Shown here: piece after piece, positions 58,831-64,000 of the stretch
How the letters are laid out: each line of letters opens with the position of its first letter
Numbering within the stretch: position 1 is the stretch's first letter
Origin: Heterobilharzia americana
Lineage: Eukaryota; Platyhelminthes; Trematoda; Strigeidida; Schistosomatidae
Direction of reading: 5' to 3'
NCBI GenBank assembly: GCA_944470555.2
Contig: CALYCZ020000065.1
Coordinates: 1-64,000 of the forward strand
DNA: 64,000 bases
The notes under the pieces: generated by a model
Told to the model about the DNA's origin: nothing
The model's database searches: none
Seen by the model: only the letters and a program-made list of their open reading frames with translations
Translations under genes and position numbers: made by a program

Positions 58831-58985
58831 GGCTAGCAGTGGATTCCAGGAGGCGCGTTCCTTCCTACTCAGGGCTAATCAGCTGAACGTACCTGTCTTG
58901 CAGTGAGCGATATTGTTCACACTATGACTCGAACCCGATGCTGATCGCTCCAAACGTAAGAACTATCCAATAAGCCACCACGTCA
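58831..58985 (-). repeat. A-family SINE with decayed hammerhead
   Basis: Minus strand: a tRNA-like head ending TTCGAGTCATAGTGTGAAC, then CTGATTA, stem II remnant GCCCTGAGTAGGA, GGAACGCGCCTCCTGGAATC. Two core changes (CTGATTA, GGAAC). Directly head-to-head with the next copy. Confidence 0.6.
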
Positions 58986-59115
58986 CGATGGCCACTTCTT
59001 GTGAGACAAGTTCGAGTCTTAATGGGAAAAACACTGACTCAGAGGCAGATACATCCAGCCGACAAGTCCTAAATAGGACGAAACGAGCGTTCTATATTCT
59101 ACTGCTAGCCACTAT
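58975..59115 (+). repeat. A-family SINE with decayed core but intact stem II
   Basis: tRNA-like ACAAGTTCGAGTCTTAATGG, CAGATACATCCAGC, then CGACAAG in place of TGATGAG, stem II GTCC/GGAC with loop TAAATA, GAAACGAGCG and a TACTGCTAGCC end. The core is lost while GTCC/GGAC remains fully paired. Confidence 0.6.
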
Positions 59116-59119
59116 CCAG

Positions 59120-60985
59120 CCATGAAACGTATTTTATGCATGCAGTGAGAACAGAGTTTGAAGATGTCAAGGAGTGAATTCATCTGCTCCACTATCACCA
59201 TTGTCACAGGAATTCTCGGGGACTTCACCCAGATTGTCTACATCTCTTCATATAGCTCAGATCAACAGTCAGGGACTTCATCAACCGGTATCATGTCTTG
59301 ATTTGGTTACCCTGAGTCTTCTTCCAACCTATAATATGCGAACCAACTGCTAGCATTCCACTCGTTGAGTATTATGCCAAGTTGGCTGGGAAGCTTTCTC
59401 TTCTCAGTACATTTCTGCCAGAATTATATACTTCGAACGATTGATGATTTTATTCCTTGTTAGATTATTTGTCTATCAGACACTGACTGATGTGAATATT
59501 TGTGTAGCTCAGGGTATAGATTTTCAGAGTTTTTTAGCTGACTCATGGAGTAATTCACTATAATAAAACTGGTATTTCTGTTTCGGTAGACACAGTTCTA
59601 TGGAAACAGTGAAACTGAGATCTGTTCATCAGTTCACTTCTTCATTGATGATGATAACAGTTAATGAGTCGACCTTGATTTAACAATTATACATGCCACT
59701 ATATACATGTTAACTCTTGAACATAAAACTTCAGATTCACATACATGCATGAAGGAAGAAAGATGTGTATTATCATTACTTTTATTTAACAAATAGTTTT
59801 TTCTTGAATCAGAATGTGTCTGTGTGTGTATGTGTGTTTGTGTGCAGCATATTTGGGTTATTTGACTGTGACTTTAAGATCGAGTTTTGTCGGATTTTCA
59901 CTTACTTTGTGGAAGATATTTTTTGCATCTCCTTTAATAATACCAAATATAAGGTGACAATGAAGTATTTTGTATTTCATATGAATTAAATGTCAGTAAA
60001 TAAGCTTTATCGCCGCTTAAGCTGAGGTAATATTAATGATAAAAGTTTGAATTTCTAGCTTATCGATATTTAAAATCGATTTAATTGACTATTTAATAAT
60101 CAGATGTCTAAGTCAGTAGGCTGACTTATCATTAACCAGTATGCATGGATTTAAAGATCGATGGGAAACGGCGAGAGCCATAGAATTGTTCCCCGTTTTT
60201 ACAATGTTTATTCTTAGACACTGAAATTCAAACATTCATTTTCCACTGATAGGAATAGTTTACCTTAGTTGTTGGATTAAATCTACTGGATAGAATTATC
60301 AGCTCATGTCACTGTATCTCTTGACTTGGTCTGAGAATTACAGCTACCTGTTTAAACTTATCACATTCTTCTCCCTGAATCAGACCAGTTGTAAAAGCGA
60401 GATAGTCAGAAAGTTTAGCTATTTTAGAGGTCTGATTAACATAAGGGTGATTTTCCTCAGGGGTTGTAGTACCAGTTTCGGAAGCACTTTAAAAATGAGA
60501 CTACTGAATAGGTTTTACATCGTAGTTTCTAACTACTTGGCAAAGGGTGAATACATACATCTGCATCTTTGTGATTGATTCTCAACCGCGTCATCAGGAA
60601 ATGAAAATCACTGATTGCTATCGTCCACAGGACCCCCGTCAGATGGTCTACACTTCCCTACGCGACTTGGGCCAACAGTTGGCGGCTCGATAGACTGGTT
60701 TCACTTATTGATATGGCCACTCTTTGGCTTCATCCTGCCAAATCCTACTTCGGCTAATATCATCCATCAAGGCAGGTGGTGGCTCAACACCGAAGGACCA
60801 TAACTTCACTGTTTCACTTGGCTGACTTGCCTTATGCTCGAAACTGAACCTAACGCATTGCTCCTACCACATGTTTGTAGGACTGCTTAGACACTTGTGG
60901 TAGAAAATCTGCAATCTCTTCATAACGTTTACTTTCACTGATAGCATTTGACAGTGGTGTAACTGGATGGAGTGATGTGCGGCTC
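59120..60985. other. Unassigned stretch
   Basis: No gene recognised. The ORFs at 59765-59989 and 60306-60578 are Cys/Phe- and Leu-rich but have no family motif. A GC-richer segment at 60620-60800 (around GACTTGGGCCAACAGTTGGC) may be an unclassified repeat; only one copy is seen here. Confidence 0.35.
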
Positions 60986-60989
60986 ACTA

Positions 60990-61200
60990 TATTCATCATC
61001 AAATAGTTATTCGGATATCTCGCTAGTTAGCGCCAGAGGTGGTGTGCTGATTGAACTTCATCGATCATTTTTCATTGTGGCCATCAGAATAAGAGACCTA
61101 CCTTGTTGCATGGATGCTGACGAGTGTCTACAAGGACGAAATCAAGGTCCACGGCCTCTTACCGGTTACGTTCATCTAAGTAGGGATAGGCCATGACTTG
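60990..61200 (+). repeat. C-family hammerhead SINE copy (C5)
   Basis: GGTGTGCTGATTGAACTTCATCG and AAGAGACCTACCTTGTTGC lead into CTGACGA (61117-61123), GTGTC...GGAC, GAAA (61138-61141), AAGGTC and CACGGCC. Both core boxes and a GTC cleavage site are present. Stem II is imperfect. Confidence 0.5.
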
Positions 61201-61257
61201 TAATCTTAGGATCAGATGTAAACTTTGAGATTGAAAGGAGGAAACTATCTATGACAG

Positions 61258-61526
61258 AATCATTACGCCAACCTCAGGAACTATCAATGGTAGCTGCGAC
61301 TTTTGAAACCTTCTACGAACATGTCATAAAGGCAGGCCAATTATTCCACAGTTTTAAACAGATGCTGTCTGACATATTGGTTGATAAGTTACCTGCTTAT
61401 GAATGCCAACAGGTAGACGAGAGTCAGTTTAAAGTCGGAGCCCAGTCATTTACGCAGTCTTCAATCACTGCACGGTATACTAATCCTCAGTACCGTAATT
61501 CCACAAACCAGAATTTGGCAAGTTAG
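61258..61526 (+). CDS. Candidate terminal exon
   Basis: An open frame of about 90 codons, S-L-R-Q-P-Q-E-L-S-M-V-A-A-T-F-E-T-F-Y-E onward with V-I-K-A-G-Q-L-F-H-S-F-K-Q-M-L, ending in TAG at 61524-61526. It looks like a helical globular segment followed by a polar tail. ACTATCTATGACAG offers an acceptor at 61257, though without a clear pyrimidine tract. Phase fits the donor at 45756 (G + AA). AATAAA occurs near 62082. An independent start at the ATG 61251 is the alternative. Protein not recognised. Confidence 0.4.
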
Positions 61527-61724
61527 ACATGTTTCAGTTAGTCTTATCCTCCTGAAACTGATGATATTTTAGTTTTTCATTGCCAAGATGCGACGTATAA
61601 ATACAGATTGGTTAAAAAATTTATTTTCAGCAAACTTTACTCACTGTTAGTAGAACTTTCTTTTGGTATGGATACAATTAAGAGGAGTTAGATGTCTTCA
61701 TTGGTGTACAACGCTTTGGTGCTT

Positions 61725-61860
61725 GAAACTACGGGCGTCGGATTCCATCTTCAGTGGGAACACCACCACTCACTAGGACACAGGTATATCCGGTTGACAA
61801 GTCCCAAATAGGGCGAAACGTTCATATTGGACTCTACTGCTAGCCATAGGCAGGTGAGCC
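61725..61860 (+). repeat. A-family SINE with decayed hammerhead
   Basis: AGTGGGAACACCACCACTCAC, CAGGTATATCCGG, then TTGACAA in place of CTGATGA, stem II GTCC...GGGC, GAAACG, and TACTGCTAGCC. Core lost. The tRNA-like part is decayed at its 5' end. Confidence 0.55.
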
Positions 61861-61864
61861 TTAA

Positions 61865-62440
61865 ATGATTGTTGAATATACTCAGCTGACATTTGTAACA
61901 TCGGCCGTTATAAGAACAAAGCTTTTGTTCATGTCCGATCACAATTGTAGTGCGTAATAGTTGTGTTCCAAAGAGCACCAGCTTCTGCTAACTAAATCAG
62001 AGCGACCGTCCTAGCAACAGTTGCAATAACCAATTAAACCTCTTGATTTTATGAAAATATGCCTTTCCAACTGAAATAAAGAAACCTTATTGGCACTCGA
62101 AAAGATTCCTCATAGGAACTCAAGTTGTCTAGATGGACTTTTTAAAGGAAAGGAAGGGAAATTGTCAGCATGTTTGCTTTGTAATATTTCATGAAGTAAA
62201 CGTCCAAAAGGTTTTCGATCTAAGGTGTATTCAGCTAGATCTGACCGGGCTTTACTACCTTGCCAACTAAAATTTGATGTGCACATTCACGAAAAGTGTT
62301 CTGAATTGTATTGAAAATAGTGTGATTTGCCATATACTTCATAAATGGTTGACGTTCTCTCACCTGCACTTTATTAAAAAACTCATAAAGGAACGTCTTA
62401 AGGATGGGATGGCAGGTAAAATAATTAATGTAGAAGTAGT
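61865..62440. other. Unassigned stretch
   Basis: No gene or element recognised. May contain the 3' untranslated part of the candidate terminal exon. Confidence 0.35.
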
Positions 62441-62447
62441 ATTCATC

Positions 62448-62585
62448 CTGAGTTCGATCCCTAGCAGGGTCATGGGTGCGTACTGCTGAGAAGTCCCATA
62501 CTAGGACGAAACAGCTGTACAGCGCTCGCAGATTTTCAATGGTTCCCCAACTGATGTCAGTCCATGATGAATACTACTTCTAAAT
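62448..62585 (+). repeat. B-family SINE, 3' half
   Basis: Box B GAGTTCGATCCCTAGCAGG, hammerhead part, TTTTCAATGGTTCCCCAAC, GATGTCAGTCCATGATG and AATACTACTTC. Confidence 0.7.
62472..62530 (+). ncRNA. Hammerhead motif, B-family, one core substitution
   Basis: GTACTG then CTGAGAA (invariant G8 changed to A), stem II GTCC/GGAC, GAAAC, stem III ACAG/CTGT, GTA cleavage site, CAGCGC closing stem I. Expected inactive because of G8. Confidence 0.45.
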
Positions 62586-62589
62586 TAAA

Positions 62590-64000
62590 AATCCCCATTC
62601 ATCTGAAAAATAACTAATAAGCGGATCGAACAAACTAGTCCGGAAATGGACCAATCAGAATGTAGTTTGTGTTAATTACGTTTACAGTTAGACTGTCAGA
62701 TGATCAATCAGTCAATCAATAATTTTAAACGCTGAATATATTCTCCTTTTGCTTATTAATTCAAATCTTTATTCTGAATACATGTTCTTACTCGTCTTAG
62801 TATGTCTCCTTGTGTGTTGGAAATCAACTAAGAAGTTGGAGAATATTGGTGGCTGACAGTAAATATCCGTCCATCGTTAACAGTCATAGTAGTTTGAAAC
62901 CATAATAATAACTTTTCAATCCTTGCGCAAACTGAAAATGCTTATTAAGCTCCAGTTCATATCTTTCAAAAACGACTCTTAAAAGGCATAAATCTTTTGT
63001 GAACTCATCGGTCACAGGTCAGGCTTTCTTCGACTTTTCAAGAAACATTAGACTAGTTCAAACTGAACGTAGCTTAACACAGTTTAACATTTTTTTTGTG
63101 CTTGGAGAAACTGGTGTATTTTAATATTAAAAAAAAAACAGAAAATTGTGCACCTACATAAACGTATGTGTGTTTGTGAATGAGTTACAAATATGTAAAT
63201 ATGTCTACTCAGAACTTAGATATCATGGACACTGAATCAGTGTGTGTGTACTTTGACCTGGCCATTTGAGTGGTACAGTTAGCAAGCATCGTATATTATG
63301 TGTAGCTGAACAATAATGCATTTGAAAAAATTATCTCAGTGTTGTTATGTGTTTGATTTCATGGAACGTGTTTATGTTGAATTTGATTTCTTGACAGAAT
63401 CAATGCAAACTTTGTTATGTTTACAATAAAATCACAGATAAGACCAATCGTCGCATTAACTTGAAAAGTAACTGTGAAATAGTAATAATAATATTCATAA
63501 TAATGATTTATTTGATTGTGGCTAGTAGCGGAGAATCACAAGTATATCAACAAATATTAATTATAATAATTGTTTACTTATCTGTACACTCATCGGAATA
63601 TTACGACTAATAACGACCGTTATCGATTTTTTTTGAATTTTTGAAAATTATGCATGTTTTGTTGGATGAGAAGATATGACACATGAATTCAAAAATCATA
63701 ACATATTAATGACGTAAAGTATGCATACAAACGATCATATTGTTTGTATTCAAGGGTGAAGCATCAATTTTTATTGTATGTGATCTATACAAATGGAAGA
63801 ATGACTTATTTGTGTCTTTTATGCCAGAGTGATAGATGCTTGAAGTTGATGGCTGACCTATAATGGTAGACGGACTCGAACTAGTACCTTCCAGTTTACC
63901 TGTTCAGTACTGTAGTAACTGAACACTGAGGTGTAGTTAGTAACCAAATTTCAGTTTCTTTCCGACTACGAAGTTTTTCGAGTAGTTATCATCTAAGCGT
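62590..64000. other. Unassigned AT-rich stretch
   Basis: No gene or element recognised up to the window end. Runs of A and T occur (for example 63129-63140). Confidence 0.4.

Noticed and set aside
61251..61526. Independent small gene starting at ATG 61251
   Set aside because: Possible, but the ATG overlaps an acceptor-like TATGACAG and no promoter or upstream context supports it. I prefer a terminal exon, with low confidence.

Overview
The window is eukaryotic, most likely a blood fluke (Schistosoma or a close relative). The reasons are its AT-rich, intron- and repeat-dominated character, RTE-, CR1- and Penelope-type retroelement fragments of the kind known from schistosomes, and many tRNA-derived SINEs carrying hammerhead ribozyme motifs (the Sm-alpha type). 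Nothing bacterial is present: no operons, no closely packed genes.

The best protein-coding evidence lies on the + strand. One large open exon (32755-34544) encodes about 597 acidic, Ser/Thr-rich residues, has a strong GTGAGT donor and contains nine tandem decapeptide units. Short open segments with plausible splice sites and matching phase lie at 32582-32666, 38061-38238, 45196-45254, 45408-45603, 45644-45755 and 61258-61526. They can be read as one gene of at least 29 kb whose introns are filled with transposons, but the linkage is my inference and I do not recognise the protein.

Region by region. 0-5.4 kb: an RTE 3' fragment with a (GGCT)n tract, a long unassigned stretch, then two Penelope-like (PLE) GIY-YIG fragments facing each other. 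5.4-12.7 kb: B-family hammerhead SINEs, a MITE, CR1-like and PLE fragments, other tRNA-like SINEs, and the most complete hammerhead motif of the window (11712-11768). 12.7-25 kb: unassigned sequence interrupted by RTE fragments, three of them with (GGCT)n tracts or remnants. 25-30 kb: a decayed PLE with reverse transcriptase, GIY-YIG and terminal hammerhead, then A- and C-family SINEs. 30-46 kb: the candidate gene, with RTE and PLE pieces and a nearly full-length decayed RTE (38.7-42.0 kb) in its putative introns. 46-64 kb: hammerhead copies, SINEs in inverted pairs, a relatively intact RTE fragment, two PLE ends, CR1-like fragments, and the possible terminal exon.

No retroelement reading frame here is intact, so all look like non-autonomous remnants. 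The unusual content is the density and variety of hammerhead-type motifs (three SINE families, PLE termini and one unassigned locus), the repeated head-to-head arrangement of SINEs, and a tetranucleotide microsatellite that expands at one fixed position inside an RTE family.
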